Of a DNA stretch of 64,000 nt, positions 42,575 to 51,022 are shown one piece after another. Within the stretch, counting starts at the first letter, position 1. Every line of letters begins with the position of its first letter. The DNA is taken from the NCBI GenBank assembly GCA_013112585.1, contig JABFGH010000001.1, positions 186,001-250,000 of the forward strand, in the 5' to 3' direction. Position numbers and translations under genes: made by a program. Source of the stretch: Ignavibacteriota bacterium (GTDB taxonomy: Bacteria > Bacteroidota > Ignavibacteria > Ignavibacteriales > Melioribacteraceae). The notes under the pieces were generated by a model. That model saw only the letters and a program-made list of their open reading frames with translations. It made no database searches and was not told the origin of the DNA.

Positions 42575-44044
42575 TTGAATAAGAAACCAAAAATATTGAT
42601 TGTTGACGATGAGAAAGGTCTAAGGCTCGGTACTAAGCGTTTACTTGAAAGTGAAGGCTACTATGTTGAAACTGCCGAGAATGGAACTATTGGAATTCAA
42701 CTTGGTACTAAAAAAGATTTTGACATTGCTGTTATTGATTTAAAGATGCCGGATATTGACGGCACAGCTGTACTAAAAGCAATCAAGGAAGCAAAACCAA
42801 ATACAGTATGTTTTATTGCCACAGCGTATGCCAGTTACGATTCGGCAGTTGAATCCACCCGGCTCGGAGCCTACAGCTACATCCCAAAACCCTTTACCCC
42901 GGATGAATTTATTCATGAAATTGAAAAAGGGTATAAGCAGCGACTTCTAATTCTTGAAGCTGAAAAGCTGAAACAGGAGAGAGAAGAACGTATGCTGGAA
43001 TTGGCAAACGAAAAATCACGACTTAATACTATTATTGAATCGATTACAAGCGGGGTACTTGTTGTAAATTCTACGGGTGAAATTGTTTACTATAATCATG
43101 CAGCGTTAAACAAACTTGATATTGAAGAAATATCTCTTGGCGAATACATTTTAGATAAATTGCCCGATGAAATTACAGAAAGTGTAAACAAATATTTGAA
43201 GTCCGATCAAGTAATCTATAATTCTTATACGGTTGAAGTTGAACTTAAAACCCACAGAGAATTATTTGTTGATGTTACTTGTTCACCGGTTGTTCACCCG
43301 GATGGTTCGTTAGCCGGGGTAGTAATTGTTATTAAAAATATTACAGAATTTAAAAAGATTGAGCTTCTAAAATCACAATTTGTTTCAATGGTAGCACACG
43401 AGCTTAAAACTCCAATCGCTGCCGTACAAGGTTTTCTTAAAATAATTTTAGATGACCAGCTTAACATCGATAGAGAAAAACAAAAGGAATACCTGCAGAG
43501 GTCCACAGTAAGATTAGAAGGGTTACTTACATTGGTTAATGACTTGCTTGATATTTCTAGAATGGAAATAAAATCTAAAAAAAGAGACATAGAAGAATTA
43601 GACGTAAAAGAAATATTTGATTCCACACTTCAGTTTTTGGAGATTGAAATTAAGAAGAAAGGAATAATTGTAGAATTAAATATTGAAGAAGAAATCCCTC
43701 CACTAAAAGCAGATCAAAATGAAATTACGCGGTTACTTACAAATATTTTAAGTAATGCCATTAAATACAACAAAAGTAATGGTACAATAAATATAGAAGT
43801 GCAGACTAACAATAATTATTTTCTAATAGATATAGCCGATACAGGAATTGGATTAACGCCCGAAGAAAAAGAGAAACTATTTTTGGAGTTTTACCGGGCT
43901 AAAAATGAAAATACAAGAAATGTAAGCGGTACCGGTTTAGGTTTAACCATTGTCAAAAGAATCATAGACTCCTATCACGGTAAGATAACAGTTGATAGTA
44001 CTTATGGTGAAGGGACAATATTTAAAATACAGTTACCAAAATAA
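42575..44044 (+). CDS. Receiver-PAS-histidine kinase hybrid
   Basis: Cytoplasmic two-component protein, 489 residues: receiver domain (about 1-120: ILIVDDEKGLRLG, phospho-acceptor Asp in AVIDLKMPDIDG), coiled linker (EKLKQEREERMLELANEKSR), PAS domain (about 150-255, with VLVVNSTGEIVYYN), HisKA with H-box SMVAHELKTPIAAVQ (about residue 275), and HATPase with LSNAIKYNKSNG, DTGIGL and GTGLGLTIVKR. No membrane helices are seen. The receiver precedes the kinase, an order typical of phosphorelay intermediates. The start codon is TTG with little ribosome-site support. The PAS could hold a cofactor but none is evident. Confidence 0.9.
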   Translation: MNKKPKILIVDDEKGLRLGTKRLLESEGYYVETAENGTIGIQLGTKKDFDIAVIDLKMPDIDGTAVLKAIKEAKPNTVCFIATAYASYDSAVESTRLGAYSYIPKPFTPDEFIHEIEKGYKQRLLILEAEKLKQEREERMLELANEKSRLNTIIESITSGVLVVNSTGEIVYYNHAALNKLDIEEISLGEYILDKLPDEITESVNKYLKSDQVIYNSYTVEVELKTHRELFVDVTCSPVVHPDGSLAGVVIVIKNITEFKKIELLKSQFVSMVAHELKTPIAAVQGFLKIILDDQLNIDREKQKEYLQRSTVRLEGLLTLVNDLLDISRMEIKSKKRDIEELDVKEIFDSTLQFLEIEIKKKGIIVELNIEEEIPPLKADQNEITRLLTNILSNAIKYNKSNGTINIEVQTNNNYFLIDIADTGIGLTPEEKEKLFLEFYRAKNENTRNVSGTGLGLTIVKRIIDSYHGKITVDSTYGEGTIFKIQLPK

Positions 44045-44078
44045 ATAAACCTTAAACTATAACACTGGAGAGAGAGTT

Positions 44079-44462
44079 ATGGCACTAATCGCAATAATCG
44101 ACGATGATCCGGATATCATCGAAGCAAGCAGTCTCGTCCTTCAATCGAAAGGGCACGATGTAATTTCGGCAGGAAACCCCGATGACGGATATGAAATTGT
44201 GGTTGAAAAAAAACCGCAATTAATTATTCTTGATGTAATGATGGATGAACCGGATGACGGCTTTTTCCTTGCACAAAGATTTCGTAAGGAAGGAGTTAAC
44301 ATTCCAATTCTAATGTACACTTCAGTATCAAAAACAATCGGTTTTGAATACGGTTCCGGAGAAATGGTTCCGGTTGATGAATTTGTAGAAAAACCAATTT
44401 CGCCCGATGATTTAATTGAAAAAGTTGAAGCATTACTCAAGAAAGAATTAAAGAGGAGTTAA
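44079..44462 (+). CDS. Single-domain response regulator (second)
   Basis: 127-residue receiver domain alone. DDDPDIIEAS near the start, phospho-acceptor Asp in LIILDVMMDEPDDGFF near residue 52, Thr/Ser switch in MYTSVS, Lys in VEKPISPDDL. Same DxxMxxxxDDGF spelling as the first output-less regulator, so the two are probably a paralogous pair. GGAGAGAG precedes ATG. Two bases separate it from the second hydC gene, so it is in the hydrogenase operon. The output is unknown. Confidence 0.9.
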   Translation: MALIAIIDDDPDIIEASSLVLQSKGHDVISAGNPDDGYEIVVEKKPQLIILDVMMDEPDDGFFLAQRFRKEGVNIPILMYTSVSKTIGFEYGSGEMVPVDEFVEKPISPDDLIEKVEALLKKELKRS

Positions 44463-44464
44463 CT

Positions 44465-44938
44465 ATGTTAGTAGTTGAAAAAAATGCACTCACTGAAGAA
44501 ATTGAAGTGCTGGTGGAAAAATTCGGGTCCGACCGCTCATCTTTACTTAAAATTCTTCATGAGATTCAAAAGAAACATCGTCACATACCGGATTTCGCTC
44601 AGCAGGAAATTGCTCGTTTATTAGATATTCATCCTGTTGAAGTATTCAGCGTTATTTCATTCTACGCATTCTTAAACACAGAATCCAAAGGCAGAAACTT
44701 AGTTAGAGTTTGCCAAACAATTACATGCGATCTACTTGGTAAAGAAGCTTTATGCAATGCCATCGAAAGAGAGTTTGGATGTAAGTTCGGTGAATCAACT
44801 AAAGACAATAAATTCCATCTGGAATATGCAAACTGCCTTGGTTTATGTGATCAAGGACCGGCTATGGCTGTTAACGAAAGAGTTTACACCAAGCTTACTC
44901 CTGAAAAAGCTGTTGAAATATTAAACGAGGTCAAATAA
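44465..44938 (+). CDS. hydC: HydC/NuoE-like [2Fe-2S] subunit, hydrogenase set 2
   Basis: 157-residue thioredoxin-like [2Fe-2S] subunit, paralogue of the set-1 HydC but clearly diverged. Helical N-terminal part (SLLKILHEIQKKHRHIPD), then ligands CQTITC (Cx4C) and CLGLC (Cx3C), complete. AGGAG before ATG. The next gene starts one base after its stop, so it is coupled to hydB of set 2. It would bind the NADH module of the second hydrogenase. Confidence 0.93.
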   Translation: MLVVEKNALTEEIEVLVEKFGSDRSSLLKILHEIQKKHRHIPDFAQQEIARLLDIHPVEVFSVISFYAFLNTESKGRNLVRVCQTITCDLLGKEALCNAIEREFGCKFGESTKDNKFHLEYANCLGLCDQGPAMAVNERVYTKLTPEKAVEILNEVK

Positions 44939-44939
44939 T

Positions 44940-46154
44940 ATGAATACTGAAATTAAAAAAACTGAACGGCAGGGAGCTGTTCTTTTTACGGAGTACGAGA
45001 GGGGAATAGCCATAAAAAAAGCTGTTTCAATGAATCGAGAAGATATACTTTATGAAATAAAAATGTCTAAACTAAAAGGCAGAGGCGGTGCAGGTTTTCC
45101 AGCTTCTACAAAGTGGATGCTGACTGCCGCAGCGGTAAGTGATAAAAAATATATTGTCTGCAATGCCGATGAAGGTGAACCGGGAACATTTAAAGATAGA
45201 GTTTTACTTGCCGAGTACCCCGAATTAGTTTTTGACGGAATGGTAATAGCCGGTTATGTTATCGGAGCTAAGGAAGGTATCGTTTATTTACGCGGTGAAT
45301 ATGAATATATGCTCGCCTCTCTCGAAGATTACCTTCAGGCAATGAGAGATGAAAATCTGCTTGGTAAAAACATTGGCGGCAGAGAAGGATTTGATTACGA
45401 TATTGAAATAAGATTAGGAAACGGTGCCTACATCTGCGGCGAAGAAACTGCGCTTATCGAATCATTGGAAGGACATAGAGGAGAAGCAAGAAATCGTCCT
45501 CCATTCCCCGTAACCACCGGTTTTAAAGGAAAACCAACAGTAGTTAATAATGTTGAAACACTTGCATGCGTTACCAAAATTGTTCAAAACGGCGGCGAAT
45601 GGTTTAGGGCGCACGGTACGGATAAATCAACCGGCTCTAAATTGTTTTCTGTTTCGGGCGATTGTAAAAAGCCAGGCGTTTACGAACTGCCCTGGGGAAC
45701 TAAAATTTCTGAACTTTTAAAAATTGTTGGTGCAGAAAATACCAAAGCGGTTCAAGTAGGCGGAGCTTCAGGTCATTGCCTCAGTAAAGATCAATTCGAT
45801 AGAACATTGGCTTACGAAGATGCAGGAACAGGCGGTTCAATTATGGTTTTTAACGAAAGCCGTGATATGCTTAAAGTGCTTAAAAACTTCATGGAATTTT
45901 TCGTTGAAGAATCATGCGGGCAATGCACACCATGCCGTATTGGCAATACAAAACTGCTTGAAGGTGTTGAAATGATTGAACGAAATGATTTTACATTTTC
46001 ATACATCAATAAGCTAAAAGAGCTTGGAAGAACAATGCAGGTTGCATCTAAATGCGGTTTAGGTCAATCCAGTCCAAATTCTTTCATATCGATTTTAGAA
46101 AACTTTAAAGATGAGATATTGAACAAAGGTAACGGAGGTTCAAATGGAAAATAA
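44940..46154 (+). CDS. hydB: HydB/NuoF-like FMN-NADH subunit, short form, set 2
   Basis: 404 residues, essentially the NuoF core alone. NADH/FMN motifs: GRGGAGFPASTKW (about residue 37) and CNADEGEPGTFKDR. N3-type cluster: ESCGQCTPCRIG with KCGLGQSSPN near residue 380. It lacks both the N-terminal thioredoxin-like domain and the C-terminal double ferredoxin domain found in the set-1 HydB, so the electron path of this complex must differ. The end overlaps hydA of set 2 by 11 bases. Bifurcation activity is therefore less certain than for set 1. Confidence 0.93.
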   Translation: MNTEIKKTERQGAVLFTEYERGIAIKKAVSMNREDILYEIKMSKLKGRGGAGFPASTKWMLTAAAVSDKKYIVCNADEGEPGTFKDRVLLAEYPELVFDGMVIAGYVIGAKEGIVYLRGEYEYMLASLEDYLQAMRDENLLGKNIGGREGFDYDIEIRLGNGAYICGEETALIESLEGHRGEARNRPPFPVTTGFKGKPTVVNNVETLACVTKIVQNGGEWFRAHGTDKSTGSKLFSVSGDCKKPGVYELPWGTKISELLKIVGAENTKAVQVGGASGHCLSKDQFDRTLAYEDAGTGGSIMVFNESRDMLKVLKNFMEFFVEESCGQCTPCRIGNTKLLEGVEMIERNDFTFSYINKLKELGRTMQVASKCGLGQSSPNSFISILENFKDEILNKGNGGSNGK

Positions 46155-48057
46155 AGATAGAAGAGCGCCTGTAAGCCAGCAGCCGCATGTTGTTGCAAAA
46201 CCGGAACATCCGGAGCATATCGGCGGTTCGGTATCAATTCAAATTAATGAAAAAAAAGTTACTGTTCCCATGGGAACAACAATACTGGAAGCCTGCCGCG
46301 AAAATCAAATTCACATTCCTACATTATGCCATCACGATGATCTCTGCATAGCCGGCGTTTGCCGTTTATGCGTTGTTGAAGTTGAAGGAATGAGAACACT
46401 GCAGGCAGCTTGTGCTTACCCGATTACAGACCAAATTAAGATAAAAACTTCAACATCAATGGTACGTAAAGCCCGAAGACATATACTTGATTTAATGATT
46501 AGCGAGCATTACGGCGAATGTTATTCATGCGTTAGAAATAACAACTGCGAACTGCAATCGCTTGCCGAGGAGTATGGAGTTGACAGCTATACCTTTGGTC
46601 ATGTTCAAGAATCCCAGTACAAAATAGATAATTCATCATTCTCAGTAATTAGAGATATGGATAAATGTGTAATGTGCAAACGGTGTGTCCGAACATGTAT
46701 CGACCTTCAGGAAGTTGGTGTTCTTGAAGCGGTAAACAGAGGAGATGATACAACAATAAGTACATTTATGGATAAGGATCTTGCTGATGTAGTATGTATT
46801 AATTGCGGGCAATGTATTAACAGATGCCCTGTTGGTGCACTGCATGCTAACGACCCTTCCGATGATATTTGGAATGCGATTGACGACCCAAATAAGCATG
46901 TTGTAATTCAAACCGCTCCATCACCACGTGCAGCAATTGGTGAAGAATTCGGATTGGAACCGGGTCATTCGATGACACAGGAACTTAACACTGCATTAAA
47001 ACGCATTGGGTTTGATAGAGTTTTTGATACGAACTTTACCGCTGACTTAACAATTATTGAAGAAGGAACTGAATTAATTATTCGGCTTTATCAAGCATTG
47101 GTTGAGAAGAAAGAAGTATCACTGCCTCAGTTTACCTCATGCTCACCCGGCTGGGTTAAATATTTAGAACATTTTTACCCGGAATACATTCCTAATTTAA
47201 GTACGGCAAAATCTCCGCAGCAAATGTTCGGTTCACTTATTAAAACATTTTATGCTGATAAGGCTGGAGTTGATCCTAAAGATATAGTTAGTGTAGCAGT
47301 GATGCCTTGTTCAGCCAAAAAGTTTGAATGCAACCGACCGGAAATGGATGATTCAGGTTACCAGGATGTTGACTTCGGTTTAACAACCAGAGAGATGGCT
47401 AAAATGATTAAGGAAGCGGGAATACATTTACCTGAAATGCCTAAATCTCATTTTGATAATCCATTTGGAGAGGCATCAGGTGCAGGGCTTATTTTCGGTG
47501 CTACCGGCGGAGTTATGGAAGCAGCCCTCCGTTCTGTTGTTGAATTTGTAACGGGTAATAAAGCCGAAGATATTTTTGACAATGCAAACATAGTTCCGGT
47601 TCGCGGATTTGAAGGAATCAAATATGTTGAACTTCCAATCGGCGATAAAGTAGGACCAGTTCCAGACCTTATAAAACATTTAGTGCCGAATTGGGATTGG
47701 CTGAAAGGCGCAACATTAAAAGTAGCAGTTGCACATGGAACAGCTAATGCTAAAAAAATAATGGAAGATATAAAAGCAGGCGGAAAATTCAGCGAATGTC
47801 ATTTTATCGAATTCATGGCTTGTCCCGGCGGATGTTTAGGCGGCGGCGGTCAGCCAATTCCTACAAATGAAGAAATTCGTATGAAAAGAGCTGAGGCAAT
47901 TTATGCTGAAGACGAGTCTCTCGAAATTAGAAAATCTCATGAGAATCCGCATGTTATTCAAGTATATAATGAGTTTCTTAAAGAAGGTCCTTGCAGCCAT
48001 CTTTCTCATAAGCTGCTGCATACACATTATACAAAACGCGGCAAGTATATTGCTTAG
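46144..48057 (+). CDS. hydA: [FeFe]-hydrogenase catalytic subunit HydA, set 2
   Basis: 637-residue catalytic subunit, longer than set 1 by an N-terminal extension. [2Fe-2S] with Cys62, 73, 76 and 90; HYGECYSCVRNNNC cluster; [4Fe-4S] motifs CVMCKRCVRTC and CINCGQCINRC. H-cluster: L1 reads TSCSPGW (Cys333-Ser334), L2 MPCSAKKFE (Cys389), L3 MACPGGCLGGGGQP. The Ser in the L1 pair is unlike set 1 (TSCCPGW). GGAGG precedes ATG. The last gene of the operon; a strong terminator follows 22 bases after the stop codon. Confidence 0.94.
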   Translation: MENKDRRAPVSQQPHVVAKPEHPEHIGGSVSIQINEKKVTVPMGTTILEACRENQIHIPTLCHHDDLCIAGVCRLCVVEVEGMRTLQAACAYPITDQIKIKTSTSMVRKARRHILDLMISEHYGECYSCVRNNNCELQSLAEEYGVDSYTFGHVQESQYKIDNSSFSVIRDMDKCVMCKRCVRTCIDLQEVGVLEAVNRGDDTTISTFMDKDLADVVCINCGQCINRCPVGALHANDPSDDIWNAIDDPNKHVVIQTAPSPRAAIGEEFGLEPGHSMTQELNTALKRIGFDRVFDTNFTADLTIIEEGTELIIRLYQALVEKKEVSLPQFTSCSPGWVKYLEHFYPEYIPNLSTAKSPQQMFGSLIKTFYADKAGVDPKDIVSVAVMPCSAKKFECNRPEMDDSGYQDVDFGLTTREMAKMIKEAGIHLPEMPKSHFDNPFGEASGAGLIFGATGGVMEAALRSVVEFVTGNKAEDIFDNANIVPVRGFEGIKYVELPIGDKVGPVPDLIKHLVPNWDWLKGATLKVAVAHGTANAKKIMEDIKAGGKFSECHFIEFMACPGGCLGGGGQPIPTNEEIRMKRAEAIYAEDESLEIRKSHENPHVIQVYNEFLKEGPCSHLSHKLLHTHYTKRGKYIA

Positions 48058-48078
48058 TTAAGAAACATTTAGCTTAGT

Positions 48079-48111
48079 AAAGCCGGTTTATTTTTAAGCC
48101 GGCTTTTTTTT
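48079..48111 (+). terminator. Intrinsic terminator of the hydrogenase operon
   Basis: A 12-bp stem (AAAGCCGGTTTA pairing with TAAGCCGGCTTT, one G-U) with a TTTT loop is followed by a run of eight T. It closes the operon that begins at 35840. Confidence 0.93.
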
Positions 48112-48130
48112 CATCTGAATAAAAAGAACT

Positions 48131-49501
48131 ATGAACCTACTATCAACATCTGCTTTAATTTATAGCGAGTATTGGAACTCAATCAGCAAATACAATTCAC
48201 TTTTTATAAGACTAAGATTTTGGGCGGTTTTATTTTTAGCATCGTTCGTTATTGTTGTCTCCAATTTATTTGAACTTACGCAATTTCAGTTTTATTCTGC
48301 TATTGGTATAACGGTATTCATATTAATTTATAATTTATTTTTCCGTTCCTATCATAATAAAATTTTAGGTTTACAAAATATAATTCATGTTAAGTTTTCG
48401 CTGGTTCAAATAATTGCTGATTTAGTGAGTTTAAGTTTTTTAGTGTATATAACCGGCGGTATTGAAACACCGGTTTTCATGTTTTACATTTTTCATATGA
48501 TAATAGGAGCAATAATATTACCGCCTGTTTTAATCTATTCTATCGCAGGCATATTGATATTTGTAATTTCTGTTTTAAGCTTTTTAGAATTCAATGAAAT
48601 CATTCCGCATCAAGGAATTGATGGATTATACTCATTTACATTCTACAGCGAAATGAATTTTATTATAGCATATACAATCTTTTTTTCTGCTGTAATACTT
48701 ATCAGCATTTATCTTACTCAAAAAATTGCCTTCGATTTATTTAATAGAGAAAGACAATTAAAAGCTGCACTGGATGAAGTTGAAAAAGCCGAAGAATCTA
48801 AACAGAAATATATTATAGCAGTTGTGCATGAATTGAAATCACCGATAGCGGCAGCAGCTTCATTTTTAGATATTATTTTAGGCGGATATTTGGGAGATAT
48901 TAATGATGCTGTAAAAGATAAACTTAATAAAACAAAAACCAGGGTTGAAGAATCTATAAATAATATAAATAGTATTCTCCGTGTATCTAAATATAAATTA
49001 CTGAACAATGTTGAAATGGAAACAATTGACATTAATGAAATAATAAACGAGAACATCCAAAACATAATTTCAGTTGCTGATAAAAATAGTATTGAAATAA
49101 TTTATTCTGATAACTCAGCTGAAAAAAATTACATCAGCGGTGATAAAGTTTTACTAAAATTGGTTTTTTCAAATTTAATCGGCAATGCGGTTAAGTACAC
49201 ACCGCCAAAAGGAAAAGTAGAAATTGCAGTAAGTCAGTTAGACGGCAAATCTAAAATAATTATTTCCGATTCGGGCATTGGGATACCGGTAAAGGAACAG
49301 GATAAAGTTTTTGAAGAATTTTATAGAGCAACAAACACTTCGGGTAAAAAGATTGAAGGAACCGGCACCGGTCTTTCGGTTGTAAAACAAATAGTGGAAT
49401 CTCATAATGGAGAAATTACTATTGAGAGTCCGGCAAAGAGCGGAACAAAACAGAATCCGGGTACAACTTTTACTGTAACATTGCCCAGCACAAAAATGTA
49501 A
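48131..49501 (+). CDS. Membrane histidine kinase (copy 1)
   Basis: 456-residue sensor kinase. Six hydrophobic segments fill residues about 30-200 without a sizeable periplasmic domain, so the signal is probably sensed in or through the membrane. DHp domain has H-box VVHELKSPIAAAAS near residue 238. HATPase boxes: LIGNAVKYTPP, DSGIGIP and GTGTGLSVVKQ. It is a tandem paralogue of the next gene (matching WNSISKYNSLFIRLRFWAV-like N terminus). No regulator gene is adjacent; the regulators in the upstream operon are candidate partners. The promoter lies after the operon terminator, only 20 bases away. Confidence 0.88.
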   Translation: MNLLSTSALIYSEYWNSISKYNSLFIRLRFWAVLFLASFVIVVSNLFELTQFQFYSAIGITVFILIYNLFFRSYHNKILGLQNIIHVKFSLVQIIADLVSLSFLVYITGGIETPVFMFYIFHMIIGAIILPPVLIYSIAGILIFVISVLSFLEFNEIIPHQGIDGLYSFTFYSEMNFIIAYTIFFSAVILISIYLTQKIAFDLFNRERQLKAALDEVEKAEESKQKYIIAVVHELKSPIAAAASFLDIILGGYLGDINDAVKDKLNKTKTRVEESINNINSILRVSKYKLLNNVEMETIDINEIINENIQNIISVADKNSIEIIYSDNSAEKNYISGDKVLLKLVFSNLIGNAVKYTPPKGKVEIAVSQLDGKSKIIISDSGIGIPVKEQDKVFEEFYRATNTSGKKIEGTGTGLSVVKQIVESHNGEITIESPAKSGTKQNPGTTFTVTLPSTKM

Positions 49502-49576
49502 TGTTGATTTTCATAAGATAATGGCGTATTATTAATTCAATAGAGTTTCATTTCAATTCAAAAACCGAGTTATGAG

Positions 49577-51022
49577 ATGATCTTTTTAGTACCAAAATGG
49601 GCTCATGAATATGAAGAATTTTGGATTACAATAAGAAGAAGAAATACTTGGTTCATCAAAATTCGTTACCTCGCCGGTTTATCACTTTTTATATTTTTAG
49701 CACTCGGCGAATATCTTTTAAACTTTCAGCTAACCCCGATTCAAATTAAAGCAATTGTTTTTGTTGGAATTGTAATCATCATTTATAATTTTGTTCTTCA
49801 ACAGGTGCGTCCAAAAGTTGGCTGTATTCCGGGTCAGTTTAATTGTATGCATCTTTCACTTCTTCAAATGATTTTAGATTTATCCCTGCTCTTAGTTTTA
49901 GTTTTTTATACGGGCACAATTGATTCCCCGTTATATGTGTTTTTTATCTTTCACACAATTATCGGCAGTTTAATTTTGCCCGGTTACTTGATTTATATAA
50001 TAGCCGCTTTAGTAACAATGGCTTACGGTACACTTATATTTTTTCAGCATTTTGGGATTACCGGTAATCATTATTTAGTCGGACTTTATAATAATCCGCC
50101 TGAACATTTATTTATGCAGAACGCAGTGTTTATTTTAGTGTTTGCAATAATGATGTTTCTTAGTGTTTTTATCACTAATAGAATAGGTGCAAATTTATTA
50201 AAGCGAGAGGCTCAGTTAAAAGATACATTAACAAAATTAAATGAAGCCGAAGTTGCAAAACAAAAATATATTATGGGTGTGGTTCATGAAATAAAAACAC
50301 CCATTGCGGCAGTTCAATCAATGATACAATTAGTATTGCAGAGGTATTTAGGTCCGGTAAGCGAAGCAATCGAAGATAAAATGATTAGAGCACAAGCAAG
50401 AAGTGCCGAAGCTATTTCGCTGATAAATAATGTTCTAAGAATTTCAAAATTAAAACTTTTGAATATTACCACTACCGAAGAAATTGATTTAATTGAAATT
50501 ATTACTTCATTGGTTGAACAACAATCAGAAAAGGCGAAGGCAAATAATATTCAAATTACAACTACTGATTATAGAACTACAAATAAAAAAATTAACGCCG
50601 ATAGAGTATTAATAGAATTAGCACTATCAAATTTAATTGGAAATGCAATTAAGTATAATTTTATTGGCGGTAGAGTTGAAATTATTATTTATGATGAAGC
50701 AGCAGATGAAGCAAATGTTAAAATTGAAATAAATGATACCGGAGCGGGAATTCCGGCAGAAGATCTTGATAAAATATTTACACAATTTTACAGAGCATCT
50801 AATATTAAGTATAAGCATGAAGAGGGAAGCGGGCTTGGGCTTTATCTTGTAATGGAAATATTAGACCGGCATAATGGTTCCATCAAAGTAAAAAGCCCTT
50901 CAAATTTACAAAGTGAAAACAGACCGGGAACATCAGTTGAAGTAACTTTGCCATATTGCTTAGATACTGATCAAGAGAATAAAGATGATATTAAGACGCT
51001 TTCAATTAGAGGACGGATATAA
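49577..51022 (+). CDS. Membrane histidine kinase (copy 2)
   Basis: 481-residue paralogue of the previous kinase with the same plan: multiple N-terminal helices (about 25-210), DHp H-box GVVHEIKTPIAAVQS, HATPase boxes LIGNAIKYN, DTGAGIPAED and GSGLGLYLVME. A loop between the early helices holds a Cys pair (VGCIPGQFNCMHLS) absent from copy 1. The C-terminal tail after the ATPase domain overlaps the end of the convergent ispE gene by 17 bases. Signal and partner are not known. Confidence 0.88.
   Translation: MIFLVPKWAHEYEEFWITIRRRNTWFIKIRYLAGLSLFIFLALGEYLLNFQLTPIQIKAIVFVGIVIIIYNFVLQQVRPKVGCIPGQFNCMHLSLLQMILDLSLLLVLVFYTGTIDSPLYVFFIFHTIIGSLILPGYLIYIIAALVTMAYGTLIFFQHFGITGNHYLVGLYNNPPEHLFMQNAVFILVFAIMMFLSVFITNRIGANLLKREAQLKDTLTKLNEAEVAKQKYIMGVVHEIKTPIAAVQSMIQLVLQRYLGPVSEAIEDKMIRAQARSAEAISLINNVLRISKLKLLNITTTEEIDLIEIITSLVEQQSEKAKANNIQITTTDYRTTNKKINADRVLIELALSNLIGNAIKYNFIGGRVEIIIYDEAADEANVKIEINDTGAGIPAEDLDKIFTQFYRASNIKYKHEEGSGLGLYLVMEILDRHNGSIKVKSPSNLQSENRPGTSVEVTLPYCLDTDQENKDDIKTLSIRGRI

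Noticed and set aside
35840..46154. NuoE/NuoF-like genes as part of respiratory complex I
   Set aside because: No NuoA-D or NuoG-N genes are present, and each pair is followed directly by a HydA gene.
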